Source: Ruania albidiflava DSM 18029 (GTDB lineage: Bacteria; Actinomycetota; Actinomycetes; Actinomycetales; Beutenbergiaceae). From it: a stretch of DNA of 64,000 nt. The stretch's first letter is position 1. The number at the start of each line of letters is the position of its first letter. This document shows positions 26,267 through 35,735 of this stretch, in pieces. The notes beneath the pieces were generated by a model. The model was not told the DNA's origin. It saw nothing but the letters and a program-made list of their open reading frames with translations, and did not search any database. The position numbers were made by a program, and so were the translations under genes. The stretch spans positions 1-64,000 of the forward strand of contig NZ_ATWL01000009.1 in the NCBI RefSeq assembly GCF_000421225.1. The letters are read 5' to 3'.

Positions 26267-27001
26267 TCAGAGGCGGGCGAAGCGCTGCACGAACGTGCGC
26301 AGCACCCCGGGCGCGTGCGAGACGTCGGCCCGGCGTGCGTCCGAGGCGACCGCCTCGGCCTGCTCCGGCGGGAAGTAGCCGTGCCGGTCGTAGACCCCGA
26401 TCCGGGTGATCAGGCCATCGGCGTCCAGCTCGGGGTGGAACTGGGTGGCGTACACGTTCTGGCCCACCCGGAACATCTGCACCGGGCAGCGGGCGGAGGT
26501 GGCCAGCAGCACCGCATCCTCGGGCAGCACCCGGCAGGCCTCCTTGTGCCCCACGAAGGCGTGGAAGGTCTCCGGCAGCCCCGCCAGCAGCGGGTCCGCT
26601 CGCCCGGCATCCGTCTGCTCGATCAGCACAGCCCCGACCGGTTCACCGTAGGTGGTGTCGATGATCCCGCCCCGGTGTGCTCCCAGGGAAGCGATCCCGT
26701 AGCAGGCGCCGAGGAACGGGAAGTCCCGGTGCACGATCTGGTCCAGCAGCGCGGTCAGCTCATTCTCCACGCGCCGCTGCACCGGCGACTTCGACTCCAC
26801 CGGGTCGCTGGAGTTGAACGGGCTACCGCCCACGATCACCCCGGAGTAGTCCGCCAGCGTGAGCTCCGGCAGCGGGCCGGCCTCCATCCGCACCCGCTGC
26901 AGCTGGCCCTCGGTCAGCCCGCCGTACCGCAGGAATGCCTCGTACTCGGTGTCGGCCGCAGCGTCCTCGGCGCGGCTGGCCAGCAGCAGGAACGGCTTCA
27001 C
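26267..27001 (-). CDS. Class I glutamine amidotransferase-like protein
   Basis: The 244-residue protein has the GATase fold with nucleophile Cys in FLGACYGIASLGAH (about residue 100) and a His-Pro-Glu in ATQFHPELD (about residue 190). It is a stand-alone domain like those annotated as GMP synthase-like amidotransferases, and probably hydrolyses a gamma-glutamyl or related amide. The GTG at 26999-27001 gives the start VKPFLLLASRAED; longer in-frame starts run into the upstream gene. It follows the small membrane protein gene by 10 bases on the same strand. Confidence 0.83.
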   Translation of the reverse strand: MKPFLLLASRAEDAAADTEYEAFLRYGGLTEGQLQRVRMEAGPLPELTLADYSGVIVGGSPFNSSDPVESKSPVQRRVENELTALLDQIVHRDFPFLGACYGIASLGAHRGGIIDTTYGEPVGAVLIEQTDAGRADPLLAGLPETFHAFVGHKEACRVLPEDAVLLATSARCPVQMFRVGQNVYATQFHPELDADGLITRIGVYDRHGYFPPEQAEAVASDARRADVSHAPGVLRTFVQRFARL

Positions 27002-27011
27002 GATCGCCGGT

Positions 27012-27338
27012 TCAGCTAATCCAGAACACGGCTGCGAACATCGCCGACCAGCCCAGCAGCGTGATTCCCCCGATCGCCACCGCCGCTTCCGCCAGGCCGC
27101 GGCCACGCAGCCGGTGGTTCGCGGTCTGGCGCAGGGCGACGATGCCCAGGACCACCGCCGCCAGAGCCGGGACGAACGTGATCACCCCGAGCAGCGCGCA
27201 CACCAGGGCGATGGTGGCTGCGGCGCTGGAGCGCGGCGCCGGGGTGAAGTACCCGGGACCGGCGAACGTCACCGCAGGATCTGGCATCGGTAGCGTGTAG
27301 GAGTTGTCGTACGGGGAGCGGCCGGCCGGGTGGCTCAC
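27012..27338 (-). CDS. Small DUF4190-type membrane protein
   Basis: The 108-residue protein has a Pro/Tyr-rich soluble N-terminus and two membrane segments (ATIALVCALLGVITFVPALA, and AAVAIGGITLLGWSAMFAAV) separated by a LGIVALRQTANHRLRGRGLA loop; this is the layout of DUF4190 proteins. The GTG at 27336-27338 is one base after the stop of the LytR_C gene, so they form one transcript. The function is unknown. Confidence 0.75.
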   Translation of the reverse strand: MSHPAGRSPYDNSYTLPMPDPAVTFAGPGYFTPAPRSSAAATIALVCALLGVITFVPALAAVVLGIVALRQTANHRLRGRGLAEAAVAIGGITLLGWSAMFAAVFWIS

Positions 27339-27339
27339 C

Positions 27340-27951
27340 TCAGCCCTCCTCGGCGCTCGGGCTGGCGGTGGACAGCGGGGTGCAGTCCGTGGCTGCCGGG
27401 ATGGGGGCCTCGGGGTCGATCGAGATCTCGTCGCTGGAGCGGAGCGCCTCGAAGTTCGCACCGAGGACCACGTCCAGCGTGGCCCCGCCTCGGGAGTCGG
27501 TCTGGATCGTCGCGTTGTCGAACAGCTCGGCGATGGTGAACGCGGCCGGCAGACCGTCCGCACCGGTCACGATCTCCACGGTGCCCGCATAGGGGGCCTC
27601 CGAGTTGGACTGCTCCGCCACGGTCACCCCGTGGTTGGTGAGCGCATCGGAGGTGGACGCGGCCAGGCCGACGCGGCTGGTGCCGTTGAGGACGTTCACC
27701 GTGATGTCCTCCAACGCCACGAACGTGGCATCCTCTGGCGGGCACGGGACAGTGGCTTCCGAGGCGGTCGGTTCCGGGGAGTTGATCGGCACGCTGAACG
27801 GGCTGGGCAGGATGCCCACCCACATCGCCCCGGAGGCCAGGCCGACCACCAGCATCGCCGCGATCAGGGTGCCGAAGATGACCGTCTGGCGTTGCTGGAG
27901 GTGCCGGCGCCGGGCTGCGCGGGCACGGGCGCGGGACTGCTGCGTGCTCAC
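27340..27951 (-). CDS. LytR C-terminal domain membrane protein
   Basis: The 203-residue protein has a basic N-terminus, one membrane anchor (VIFGTLIAAMLVVGLASGAM, about residues 24-43) and an outside LytR_C domain (ITVNVLNGTSRVGLAASTSD at about 85-104, later TLDVVLGANFEAL). Such proteins sit at the cell wall and are found with wall-polymer ligases, but no LCP catalytic domain is present. It is the first gene of a short run with the DUF4190 protein and the amidotransferase. Confidence 0.8.
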   Translation of the reverse strand: MSTQQSRARARAARRRHLQQRQTVIFGTLIAAMLVVGLASGAMWVGILPSPFSVPINSPEPTASEATVPCPPEDATFVALEDITVNVLNGTSRVGLAASTSDALTNHGVTVAEQSNSEAPYAGTVEIVTGADGLPAAFTIAELFDNATIQTDSRGGATLDVVLGANFEALRSSDEISIDPEAPIPAATDCTPLSTASPSAEEG

Positions 27952-27985
27952 GTGCTGAACCTACACGTCTGGTGTTGCGGGAAGG

Positions 27986-28279
27986 TCACAGCTCGAGCAC
28001 CCGCGCGTGCAGCAGGTTGCGCTGCTGCAGAGCTGCGCGCAGTGCGCGGTGCAGCCCGTCCTCCAGGTAGAGATGACCACGCCAGGCGACCACGTGCGCG
28101 AACAGGTCGCCGTAGAAGGTGGAGTCCTCCGACAGCAGGCTGCGCAGGTCCAACGTGGACTTGGTGGTGACCAGCTCGTCCAGGCGCACCTGGCGTGGCG
28201 GCACCTCTGCCCACTGCTTGGGGGTGCGCAGCCCGTGGTCGGGGTAGGGACGCCCATCGCCCACGGACTTGAAGATCAC
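27986..28279 (-). CDS. Conserved 97-residue protein with ParB-like DGLHR motif
   Basis: The protein reads VIFKSVGDGRPYPDHGLRTP onward and ends YLEDGLHRALRAALQQRNLL-HARVLEL. The DG-x-HR-x-x-AA stretch near the end resembles the DG-x-RR-x-x-AA box of ParB/Srx-fold nucleotide-binding domains, and the middle VPPRQVRLDEL resembles their first strand; this link is tentative. The GTG at 28277-28279 is preferred over TTG 28303 because the family, as I recall it, starts at this point. Its place before a LytR_C gene is common in actinobacteria. The function is unknown. Confidence 0.7.
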   Translation of the reverse strand: MIFKSVGDGRPYPDHGLRTPKQWAEVPPRQVRLDELVTTKSTLDLRSLLSEDSTFYGDLFAHVVAWRGHLYLEDGLHRALRAALQQRNLLHARVLEL

Positions 28280-28315
28280 GCAGTCGATCCTAGGTGAGAA
28301 CAAGGGCGCGCGGCG

Positions 28316-28909
28316 TCATCCTCGCGGGGGACTTGCCGGTGACGGGACCTCTCTGACCACCCGGGCCGGCGAACCCATCACCACGGCACCCGCGGGGACG
28401 TCCTTGGTGACCACCGACGCCGCCGCAACCACCGCATCGTCACCGATCCTCACCCCGGGCAGGATGGTCACGTTCGCCCCGACCCAGACGTTGCGGCCCA
28501 GCACGATGGCTGCCGGCAGCAGGTCGGCGCGCCGGGTGGGGTCCAGGTGATGGTTCAGCGTGGCGAAGACCGTGTTGTGGCCGATCAGACAGTCGTCACC
28601 GATCCGCACCCCGCCCTGGTCCTGGAACCGGCACCCGGAGTTGATGAACACCCGCTGACCGATCCGGAGGTTCCTGCCGAAGTCGGAGGTCAGGGGCGGG
28701 AACACGGTGACCGACTCCGCGATGGTGGTGCCCGTCAGCTGTGCGAGCAGGTCGCGGACCTGGGCCTGGTCGTGGTAGCCGCCGTTGAGCTCGCCGGTGA
28801 GGCGCAGCGCGTCCTGGCTGACCCGGTGCATCACCTCGTGCAGCGGGGAACCGCCAGGAATGGTCTGGCCGTCGTCGAGGGCGGTGAGGAGATCGTGCAG
28901 GTCTGGCAT
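28316..28909 (-). CDS. Sugar O-acetyltransferase (maltose/galactoside acetyltransferase type)
   Basis: The 197-residue left-handed beta-helix protein carries hexapeptide repeats (IGDDCLIGHNTVFATLNHHL, VWVGANVTILPGVRIGDDAV, VVTKDVPAGAVVMGSPARVV). The NHH stretch supplies the catalytic His of this family, which moves an acetyl group from acetyl-CoA to a sugar hydroxyl. It lies downstream of the alcohol dehydrogenase on the same strand; the 64-base gap consists largely of a 22-base tandem repeat. Confidence 0.88.
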   Translation of the reverse strand: MPDLHDLLTALDDGQTIPGGSPLHEVMHRVSQDALRLTGELNGGYHDQAQVRDLLAQLTGTTIAESVTVFPPLTSDFGRNLRIGQRVFINSGCRFQDQGGVRIGDDCLIGHNTVFATLNHHLDPTRRADLLPAAIVLGRNVWVGANVTILPGVRIGDDAVVAAASVVTKDVPAGAVVMGSPARVVREVPSPASPPRG

Positions 28910-28928
28910 CGGTGCCTCCGTTCGGTCG

Positions 28929-28994
28929 GTCAGGGCTGTGCGTGCGGTCGGTCAGGGCTGGAGGTTCGGCCGATCAGGGCTGGAGGAGGACCTT
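28929..28994. repeat. Three tandem 22-base repeats at the end of the alcohol dehydrogenase gene
   Basis: The core GTCAGGGCTG occurs at 28929 and 28951 and as ATCAGGGCTG at 28973, each 22 bases apart. The third copy includes the dehydrogenase stop codon, so the gap to the next gene seems to have grown by duplication of the gene's own 3' end. Confidence 0.75.
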
Positions 28995-29996
28995 GATGGC
29001 CTGGCGCTGGTCCATGGCTGCGTACGCCTCGGCCGCCTGTTCCAGCGGCAGGGTGCGGTCGAAGACCTTGCCCGGCTCGATCGTGCGGTCCCAGATCAGG
29101 TCGATGAGCTCCGGCAGGAACCGCCGCACCGGCGCGGGGCCACCGTGCAGGTGGACCAGGGAGAAGAACAGCTCGCCGCCCGGCAGCTGTACGTCGTGCG
29201 AGACGCCGACGTACCCCACGTGACCACCCGGACGGGTGGAGCGGATCGCCTGCATCATCGACTCCTGGGTCGCGACCGCCTCGATCACGCTGTGCGCGCC
29301 GAGCCCGCCGGTCAGCTCCTTCACCTTCGCGACGCCGGCCTCGCCACGCTCGGTGACGATGTGCGTGGCGCCGAACTCTCGCGCGAGCCGTTGCCGGTCC
29401 TGGTGGCGGCTCATCGCGATGATGGTCTCGGCACCCAGCTGCCGGGCGGCCAGCACACCCATCAGTCCGACGGCGCCGTCACCCACCACTGCGACCGTCT
29501 TGCCGGGGCCTGCCTCGGCGGCGACCGCGGCGAACCAGCCGGTGCCCAGCACGTCGGACGCGGCGAGCAGGGAGGGGACCAGGTCCGGGTCGGGGACCCC
29601 CGGGGTGCGCACCAGGGTGCCGTCAGCGTGCGGGATCCGGGCGTACTCGGCTTGTGTGCCGATCGCACCATCGACAAAGACGGCGTTCACGCACCGGGAC
29701 TGGTAGCCGGCGGCGCAGATCTCGCAGGTGTTGTCGGAGATCACGAAGGAGCCGACCACCCAGTCACCGGGAGCGACAGTCGTGACCTGCTCGCCCACCT
29801 GCTCCACCACACCGACGTACTCGTGACCCATCAGCTGGCCATCCGGGGTGTCCGTGCCACGATAGGGCCACAGGTCGGAGCCGCAGACGCAGGCGGCCAC
29901 GACCCGGATCACCGCATCGGTCGGGTCCTCGATCCGCGGATCCTCCCGCTCCTCGACCCGCACATCACCGGGAGCATGCATCACAACACCGCGCAT
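28974..29996 (-). CDS. Zinc-dependent alcohol dehydrogenase family protein
   Basis: The 340-residue medium-chain dehydrogenase has catalytic Zn residues in ACVCGSDLWPYRG and GHEYVGVVEQVG, and the NAD(P)-binding GDGAVGLMGVLAARQLGAET stretch. The structural-Zn lobe has only three clear Cys (CEICAAGYQSRC), where four are usual. The family oxidises alcohols or reduces aldehydes and quinones. It is divergent from the MmyB-type regulator at 30235, and this pairing of dehydrogenase and regulator is common in actinobacteria, so that regulator probably controls it. Confidence 0.88.
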   Translation of the reverse strand: MRGVVMHAPGDVRVEEREDPRIEDPTDAVIRVVAACVCGSDLWPYRGTDTPDGQLMGHEYVGVVEQVGEQVTTVAPGDWVVGSFVISDNTCEICAAGYQSRCVNAVFVDGAIGTQAEYARIPHADGTLVRTPGVPDPDLVPSLLAASDVLGTGWFAAVAAEAGPGKTVAVVGDGAVGLMGVLAARQLGAETIIAMSRHQDRQRLAREFGATHIVTERGEAGVAKVKELTGGLGAHSVIEAVATQESMMQAIRSTRPGGHVGYVGVSHDVQLPGGELFFSLVHLHGGPAPVRRFLPELIDLIWDRTIEPGKVFDRTLPLEQAAEAYAAMDQRQAIKVLLQP

Positions 29997-30234
29997 CGGT
30001 CTTCCTCTCCTGGGTTGGTGGCTGCGCTCGCAGCCTGGGCGGCGGTCCGGGGGACAGCCACCTGCCGCCGCGTTCCATGATGCTCGGGTGGTCGGCGGCG
30101 TGGGAGAGCCTGATGATGGGGGTACCGGGAGGGACTCCCTCGCGCGCGGGCCCCAGACCTAGCCTGAGCAGCGAGCAAAACGCCACCGGCCGAGTACGCC
30201 GGACTGCGGAGCAGGGCCGGACCGAGGAGGAGCG

Positions 30235-31158
30235 ATGGACAACCGGGCAGAGGTCCGCGAGTTCCTGACCTCGCGGCGTGCTCGGATCACGCCGGGCCAG
30301 GTGGGGCTGCCGCAGGGAGGCAACCGCCGTGTTGCGGGGCTGCGGCGCAGCGAGGTCGCCACCTTGGCTGGTGTGAGTGTGGAGTACTACACCAAGCTGG
30401 AACGTGGATCGATCCGCGGTGCCTCGCCGGAGGTGCTGGATGCGGTAGCCCGGGCGCTGCACCTGGACGAGGCCGAACGTGCGCACCTGTTCGACCTCGC
30501 CCACGCTGCCTCTCCGGTGGCGCGACCACCTCGCCGACGCAGCCCGCGGTCCTGGCAGCCGCACCGGAGCCTGCAGTGGACCCTCGACGCCGTCACGTCC
30601 GGCCCGGCCTTCGTGCGCAACGGCCGCATGGACCTGCTGGCCACCAACAGCCTGGCCCGGGCGTTCTACTGCGACACCTTCGACATGCCTGGCCAGCCGC
30701 CCAACATCGCCCGGTTCACCTTCCTGGACGAACGTGCTGATCAGTTCTATCCGGACTGGGAGAAGTTCGCCGATGTCACCGTGGCGATCCTGCGCACGGA
30801 GGCCGGTCGGGACCCGCACAACAAGGACCTGCACGACCTGATCGGGGAGCTGTCCACCCGCAGCGCCGAGTTCCGCAGACGCTGGGGAGCCCACGACGTG
30901 CGCCACCACGGCACCGGGTTCAAGACCTTCCACCACCCGGTCGTCGGTGAGCTGACACTGGCCTACGAGGGGTTGGCGATGGACGCGGAACCCGGGCTCA
31001 CGCTCACCATCTACGCTGCCGAACCGGCCTCGCCGTCGGCTGAGCGGATGCAGCTGCTCGCCTCCTGGGCGGCCAGCGAGTACGGCCAGGACCGGCTGTC
31101 CGAGGAAGCTCAGGGAGCGGGACGCGAAGCGCGCTCAGGCCGTGAGGGGCTTCCTTGA
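30235..31158 (+). CDS. Helix-turn-helix regulator with MmyB-like ligand domain
   Basis: The 307-residue protein has an XRE-type helix-turn-helix (LRRSEVATLAGVSVEYYTKL, about residues 38-57) and a PAS-like MmyB domain (DAVTSGPAFVRNGRMDLLAT, later WGAHDVRHHGTGFKTFHHPV). These regulators usually control a divergent oxidoreductase and may bind a fatty acid or other hydrophobic ligand. AGGAGGAG at 30223-30230 supports the ATG. It shares a 238-base promoter gap with the alcohol dehydrogenase. Confidence 0.9.
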   Translation: MDNRAEVREFLTSRRARITPGQVGLPQGGNRRVAGLRRSEVATLAGVSVEYYTKLERGSIRGASPEVLDAVARALHLDEAERAHLFDLAHAASPVARPPRRRSPRSWQPHRSLQWTLDAVTSGPAFVRNGRMDLLATNSLARAFYCDTFDMPGQPPNIARFTFLDERADQFYPDWEKFADVTVAILRTEAGRDPHNKDLHDLIGELSTRSAEFRRRWGAHDVRHHGTGFKTFHHPVVGELTLAYEGLAMDAEPGLTLTIYAAEPASPSAERMQLLASWAASEYGQDRLSEEAQGAGREARSGREGLP

Positions 31159-31282
31159 GGGTGCCGTGCCCGAGGTCGCTGCGATGTTCCGTCCGCTGCC
31201 TGCCGAACGGTGCGGATCACCAGGCGAAGAGGCGGCACGACCTCGCGTGATCTGCCTGGTCGCACGAGGTCATGCGCCCGAC

Positions 31283-31370
31283 TGGCGGAGGATGGGGGAT
31301 TCGAACCCCCGAGGGCTTGCACCCAACACGCTTTCCAAGCGTGCGCCATAGGCCACTAGGCGAATCCTCC
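31283..31370 (-). tRNA. tRNA-Ser (anticodon GGA)
   Basis: On the minus strand the acceptor stem GGAGGAT pairs with ATCCTCC, the anticodon loop is TTGGAAA-like with anticodon GGA, the variable arm is long, and CCA is encoded (complement of 31283-31285). It decodes UCC and UCU. Downstream on the same strand, inverted repeats at 31219-31225/31254-31260 and 31239-31245/31265-31271 may form its terminator. Confidence 0.94.
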
Positions 31371-31476
31371 TGTGCTCGATGTGAGCAGTGAACAGGGTAC
31401 CCGACGTCCAGGCCGCGGAGCGAACCGCCCGTGCCAGGAGCGGGCCTGAGCATGAGCGCGCAGTTGCGCCGTCGCC

Positions 31477-32682
31477 TCATCGACCTGCGCGGTGACTGGC
31501 CAGCCGCGAGGCGATGAACGGAAACACCAGCACAGTGACGGCGCCGCCGGTGACCATCGTGGCGGCTGTCGTGGTGGTGATGAGCGCCGAGGATGCGGCG
31601 ATCTGGGTGACCGCCACGATGATCGGCAGACCGGTCGCCGAGTACAGGCCCAGGGCTACCTCCTGCCGTCTGTCGACCAGACCAGAGCCCGTCTGCGTGC
31701 CCAGCTCGGCCACGGTGACCGGCAGTCCGCGCACCAGGGTGATCATCATGACGAAGCCGACCAGCACTGGCCACTGGGCGAGCACGGCAGCGACGTCGAT
31801 GCCCATCCCGCTGGTGACGAAGAACACGGGGATCAGCAGGCTGAACCCCACGATCTCGACCTTGTGCATGGTCTCCGCGGCCTGTCCAGCCGAGATTGCC
31901 TGGAGCATCGAGTTCAGCAGCAGGCCAGCAGTGAAGGCGCCCAGCGCCACGTCCAGCTCGAGCACGGCGGTGAGCAGCATCAGGGTGATCAGCACCCACA
32001 CGCTGACCCGCAGCGTGGTCTGCATCGTGGAGTTCGCTGCCGCCCCGAACGCTCGTCCCAGCAGCGGGATCCGCCGGTAGATCCGGGCCGGGATGGCGAC
32101 GGTGACCACCGCTGCGATCGCGAAGAGCACCAGCACGAGGGCTGCCTGCCAGGTGCCGCGAGTGGACAGCAGCAAGGACATCGCCACGATCGGCAGCAGC
32201 TCGCCACAGGCGCCGTGGACCATGGTGGCCCGGCCCAGCGGAGTGGTCATGATGCCCGCATCCTTGAGGATCGGCAGCAGCGTGCCGAGCGCAGTCGAGG
32301 TCGAGGCGATGCCCAGCACCACGGCCACCTGCCAGTCACCCTGGACCAGCAGGAAGCCCGCCCCCGTGCCCAACAGCGCGCAGACCAGCCACGTCCGTGC
32401 GGCCCGCCGTCCCTGCTGGCCACGCAGGTCTGCAGTGTTCACCTCGAACCCGGCGAGAAGGAAGAGGAAGCCCATCCCCAGCTCGCGGAGGAATCCGACC
32501 GGTTCGGTCTGCTCGGCAAGCCCGAGCGCATGGGGACCGATGAGAGCACCGAGTGCGAGCAGCCAGACGACATCGGGGATCGTGCGCCTGGTCGCAAGCG
32601 CCAGCACCGGGGCAAGCAGCGCCGCCAGGGCGATCCACCACATGGACAGCAGGCTTTCGACGAGAAGCTGCGCTTCCACCAT
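31477..32682 (-). CDS. Cation:proton antiporter (CPA2/Kef type)
   Basis: The 401-residue protein has about 12 membrane segments and CPA2 motifs: GALIGPHALGL, GFLFLLAGFEVNTADLR with the GFE found in place of the usual GLE/GME, and VLGIASTSTALGTLLPILKD. It would exchange Na or K for protons. There is no cytoplasmic TrkA-N domain, so it is the short form. It lies between a tRNA-Ser and the SRP RNA gene, on the opposite strand from dnaX. Confidence 0.87.
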   Translation of the reverse strand: MVEAQLLVESLLSMWWIALAALLAPVLALATRRTIPDVVWLLALGALIGPHALGLAEQTEPVGFLRELGMGFLFLLAGFEVNTADLRGQQGRRAARTWLVCALLGTGAGFLLVQGDWQVAVVLGIASTSTALGTLLPILKDAGIMTTPLGRATMVHGACGELLPIVAMSLLLSTRGTWQAALVLVLFAIAAVVTVAIPARIYRRIPLLGRAFGAAANSTMQTTLRVSVWVLITLMLLTAVLELDVALGAFTAGLLLNSMLQAISAGQAAETMHKVEIVGFSLLIPVFFVTSGMGIDVAAVLAQWPVLVGFVMMITLVRGLPVTVAELGTQTGSGLVDRRQEVALGLYSATGLPIIVAVTQIAASSALITTTTAATMVTGGAVTVLVFPFIASRLASHRAGR

Positions 32683-32877
32683 GGCCCTCCTCCAGCCGTC
32701 CGGCGCCCGGCGTTACGTCCTGCCAGCAGGCCTGTCGTCTGCCCGCCTCGCGTCCTCACCCCAGCGGCCCAGAGTCTAGAGCGCAGGCGTCGTGCCGGCC
32801 GCCGGCGGGCAGCACCGGCCGCCGCTGCCGGACTTCCGGGCCGGCGACGCTCGTGGCCAGCACCGCGGCAGGGCAGG

Positions 32878-32883
32878 TAGACT
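32878..32883 (+). promoter_or_regulatory. -10 box of the SRP RNA gene
   Basis: TAGACT lies 8 bases before the start of the SRP RNA stem. No clear -35 box is seen at 17 bases. Confidence 0.45.
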
Positions 32884-32891
32884 CTTCGGCA

Positions 32892-32979
32892 GACCCCTCG
32901 TGCGGCGTCAACTCACTGAACTCCCCCAGGGCCGGAAGGCAGCAAGGGCAGGTGGGCTCTGGCGGGTGCGCGAGGGGTC
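32892..32979 (+). ncRNA. ffs: Signal recognition particle RNA (4.5S type)
   Basis: The ends GACCCCTCG (32892-32900) and CGAGGGGTC (32971-32979) pair, and the apex holds the conserved SRP helix-8 pattern GGCCGGAAGGCAGCAAGGGC with its GGAA tetraloop and asymmetric loop. SRP RNA binds Ffh and directs membrane and secreted proteins to the translocon. Its place just before dnaX is typical of actinobacteria. True ends may extend a few bases. Confidence 0.93.
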
Positions 32980-33116
32980 GTCTCGTTGCCGGCGGTGCGT
33001 GCTCCCGGGACTGGCCCTGGTCCTGGGCGACGAGCGGGTGCACGATCCGAGTGCGGGCTGTCGCGATGCCCACAGGTGGCTGCGCGATGTCAGCGGCGCC
33101 GCCTATTGTGGACGGG

Positions 33117-35735
33117 GTGAGCACCGCCCTGTATCGCCGCTACCGGCCAGAGACGTTCGCCGACGTGATCGGCCAGGAACACGTCACCGGACCGCTGATG
33201 GCCGCACTGGACAACGGACGGGTCACCCACGCGTACCTGTTCTCCGGACCGCGCGGCTGCGGCAAGACCACCTCCGCCCGGATCTTCGCCCGCTGCCTGA
33301 ACTGCGCGCAGGGCCCGACCTCCACCCCGTGCGGCACCTGCGACAGCTGTGTGGAGCTGGCCCGCGGCGGGGCCGGTTCGATCGACGTGGTGGAGATGGA
33401 CGCCGCCTCCCACGGCGGCGTGGACGATGCCCGAGAGCTGCGCGAGCGGGCGGCGTTCGCCCCCGCTCGGGACCGGTACAAGGTATTCATCATCGACGAG
33501 GCGCACATGGTCTCCACGCAGGGCTTCAACGCGCTGCTGAAGCTCGTGGAAGAACCCCCGCCGCACGTGAAGTTCGTCTTCGCCACCACGGAGCCGGAGA
33601 AGGTCATCGGCACCATCCGCTCCCGCACCCACCACTACCCGTTCCGCCTCGTGCCGCCCGAGCAGCTCACCGAGTACCTCTCCTCCCTCGCCGAGGCCGA
33701 AGGCATCCAGGTGGCCTCCGGTGTGCTGCCGCTGGTGGTGCGCGCCGGTGGGGGATCGGTGCGCGACAGCCTCTCCGTGCTCGACCAGCTCATCGCGGGC
33801 ACCGACGACGGATCGCTGGGCTACGAACGAGCCGTCGCTCTCCTCGGGTTCACCCACGACAGCCTGCTGGACGACACTGTCGATGCCCTGGCCGCTCGCG
33901 ACGGTGCGAGCCTGTTCCAGGTCGTCGACCGGGTGATCGAGTCCGGGCACGCTCCGCGGCGGTTCGTCGAGGACCTGCTCGAGCGGCTCCGGGACCTGAT
34001 CGTCGTGCGAGCTGCCGGTGAGCAGGCGGCCAGCGTGCTGCGGGCGGTGCCCGTCGACCAGCTGCAGCGGATGCAGACGCAGGCCTCGCACCTGTCGCCG
34101 GCCACGCTGTCCCGCGCGGCCGACCTCGTGAACGAGGCGCTCACCGAGATGGCCGGCGCCACCTCACCGCGGTTGCAGCTGGAGCTGCTCTGCGCACGGT
34201 TGCTCCTTCCATCCGCCGACGACGGCGCAGGCGGTCTTGCTGCACGGCTCGAGTGGCTCGAGGGTGCTGTGGGCTCGGGCCAGGTTGGTAGTGGGCCGGC
34301 AGGCGCGTCCGACTCACCCGCCCAGGGCCGCCCAGCGCGGCCGGGGGCCGCGCCGACCACGCCGGACCCGTCGGGAGCCGCCCCACCGGCTGCGCCGGCG
34401 ACGGGCGGCGAGACCGCCGGTCGGTCGCCGCAGCCCGCTGGCCCCGGTCCGCAGGAGGATCCGGGCCGGACGGCGGCCGGTGCTGGCACTGCCTCCGCGG
34501 CCCCGGACAGCCCGGCCGGGCAGCAACCGGAGCCGCGCTCGGAGCCGACCAGGCAGGAAGCACCGGCCCACCCACCGGCAGCTGCGCCGCCGCCCGCCGA
34601 CCCGGCGACCACCGCCCAGGCCGCGGTACCGGATGCCGGGGCGCTGTCCGCGGCCGAGGTGCGGCGCCGCTGGCCCGAGGTGCTGGACACGCTGGCCCGG
34701 ATCAAGCGCACCACGTGGGCGCTGATCTCCCAGGACGCCCAGATCGTGGACCTGGATGCCGCGACCTTGCGTCTGGGCTTCTCCACCTCAGGTCTGGCCT
34801 CGGCGTTCCGCACCGGTCAGCATGCCGAGTTCCTGCAGCGTGCGCTGGTGGAGACCCTCGGGCTGGATGTGCGCATCGAGCCGATCGTCGCCGACGGATC
34901 GGCCGGTGGTGGCCCGGCTGCACCCGGTGGCCCGGGCCCTGCCGGCCCCGGTGGGCCGGGCAGCGGACCGGGAACAGGTGGCCCTGGCCCAGGTGGCCCT
35001 GGGTGGAGTGGACCGCCAGCCACAGACCCACCCGGCTCCACAGGGGGCGGCGCGGCAGCAGACCCCGGGTGGGGACCGGCCGGTGGGTCGCCAGCCGCCA
35101 GCTCAGCGTGGGACGCCCCCGGTGCGGCCGCTGCCGGGAGCGCAGATCCCGAGGCTCCGCCGTCGGCTACCACGCCCGCTGCCACGCCTGCTCCGGGGAG
35201 CCCGCCGCCACCGTCCCCGACAAGCACCGCTCCCAGCGCGTCGAGCCCACCACCGTGGGACGTCGAAGAACCCGTGCCTGCCGACCCGGTCGAGGACGGT
35301 GTACCGCAGGGCTCGGCAGACGAGCACCCTCCCGCTCAGCCCACCCCGTCACCGGCGCCCAGCGCGCCCTCCCCGAGCGCGGAGCCGCCAGCATCGGTTG
35401 CCGCCCAGGCGCCCGCCCCACCCACAGCACCCCAGAGCCCGGGGACGCCCCCCGGGCCAGGCGCGCCTCCGCCGTCGAGCGCTGCCCCAGGCACCACCTC
35501 GCCACGCGAGCAGGCGCTGGCCGCCGCACGGGAGGCCCGTCGCGCCTCGCTCAGCCAGGGCACCACCATCTCCGCCCCGGAGGCCACACCAGAAGCTGAG
35601 CCGGACCTCGACCTGGACCCCAGCGACCCGGACATCGAGTCGACCGGGCTCTCCGGCGCCCCTCTGGTGGCCCGGCTGCTCGGCGGTACCGTGATCGACG
35701 AGATCCTCGAGTCCGATCAAGGGGGTGACCGGTGA
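33117..35735 (+). CDS. dnaX: DNA polymerase III subunit gamma/tau
   Basis: The 872-residue protein starts with the clamp-loader AAA+ domain: [21 protein letters not shown]-loop GPRGCGKTT (about residue 45), a Zn site in [19 protein letters not shown], Walker B FIIDEAHM, and the arginine finger [10 protein letters not shown] region. Two very long Pro/Ala/Gly-rich stretches (about residues 370-500 and 590-830) flank a folded tau region ([20 protein letters not shown]). The GTG at 33117 is 7 bases after TATTGT (33104-33109), which suggests a leaderless mRNA. No slippery A-run is seen, so a frameshifted gamma form is unlikely. RecR overlaps by 4 bases. Confidence 0.95.
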   Translation: MSTALYRRYRPETFADVIGQEHVTGPLMAALDNGRVTHAYLFSGPRGCGKTTSARIFARCLNCAQGPTSTPCGTCDSCVELARGGAGSIDVVEMDAASHGGVDDARELRERAAFAPARDRYKVFIIDEAHMVSTQGFNALLKLVEEPPPHVKFVFATTEPEKVIGTIRSRTHHYPFRLVPPEQLTEYLSSLAEAEGIQVASGVLPLVVRAGGGSVRDSLSVLDQLIAGTDDGSLGYERAVALLGFTHDSLLDDTVDALAARDGASLFQVVDRVIESGHAPRRFVEDLLERLRDLIVVRAAGEQAASVLRAVPVDQLQRMQTQASHLSPATLSRAADLVNEALTEMAGATSPRLQLELLCARLLLPSADDGAGGLAARLEWLEGAVGSGQVGSGPAGASDSPAQGRPARPGAAPTTPDPSGAAPPAAPATGGETAGRSPQPAGPGPQEDPGRTAAGAGTASAAPDSPAGQQPEPRSEPTRQEAPAHPPAAAPPPADPATTAQAAVPDAGALSAAEVRRRWPEVLDTLARIKRTTWALISQDAQIVDLDAATLRLGFSTSGLASAFRTGQHAEFLQRALVETLGLDVRIEPIVADGSAGGGPAAPGGPGPAGPGGPGSGPGTGGPGPGGPGWSGPPATDPPGSTGGGAAADPGWGPAGGSPAASSAWDAPGAAAAGSADPEAPPSATTPAATPAPGSPPPPSPTSTAPSASSPPPWDVEEPVPADPVEDGVPQGSADEHPPAQPTPSPAPSAPSPSAEPPASVAAQAPAPPTAPQSPGTPPGPGAPPPSSAAPGTTSPREQALAAAREARRASLSQGTTISAPEATPEAEPDLDLDPSDPDIESTGLSGAPLVARLLGGTVIDEILESDQGGDR

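Noticed and set aside
33117-35735. Programmed frameshift in dnaX producing gamma
   Set aside because: No A-rich slippery run is present and the frame is intact to the tau end.
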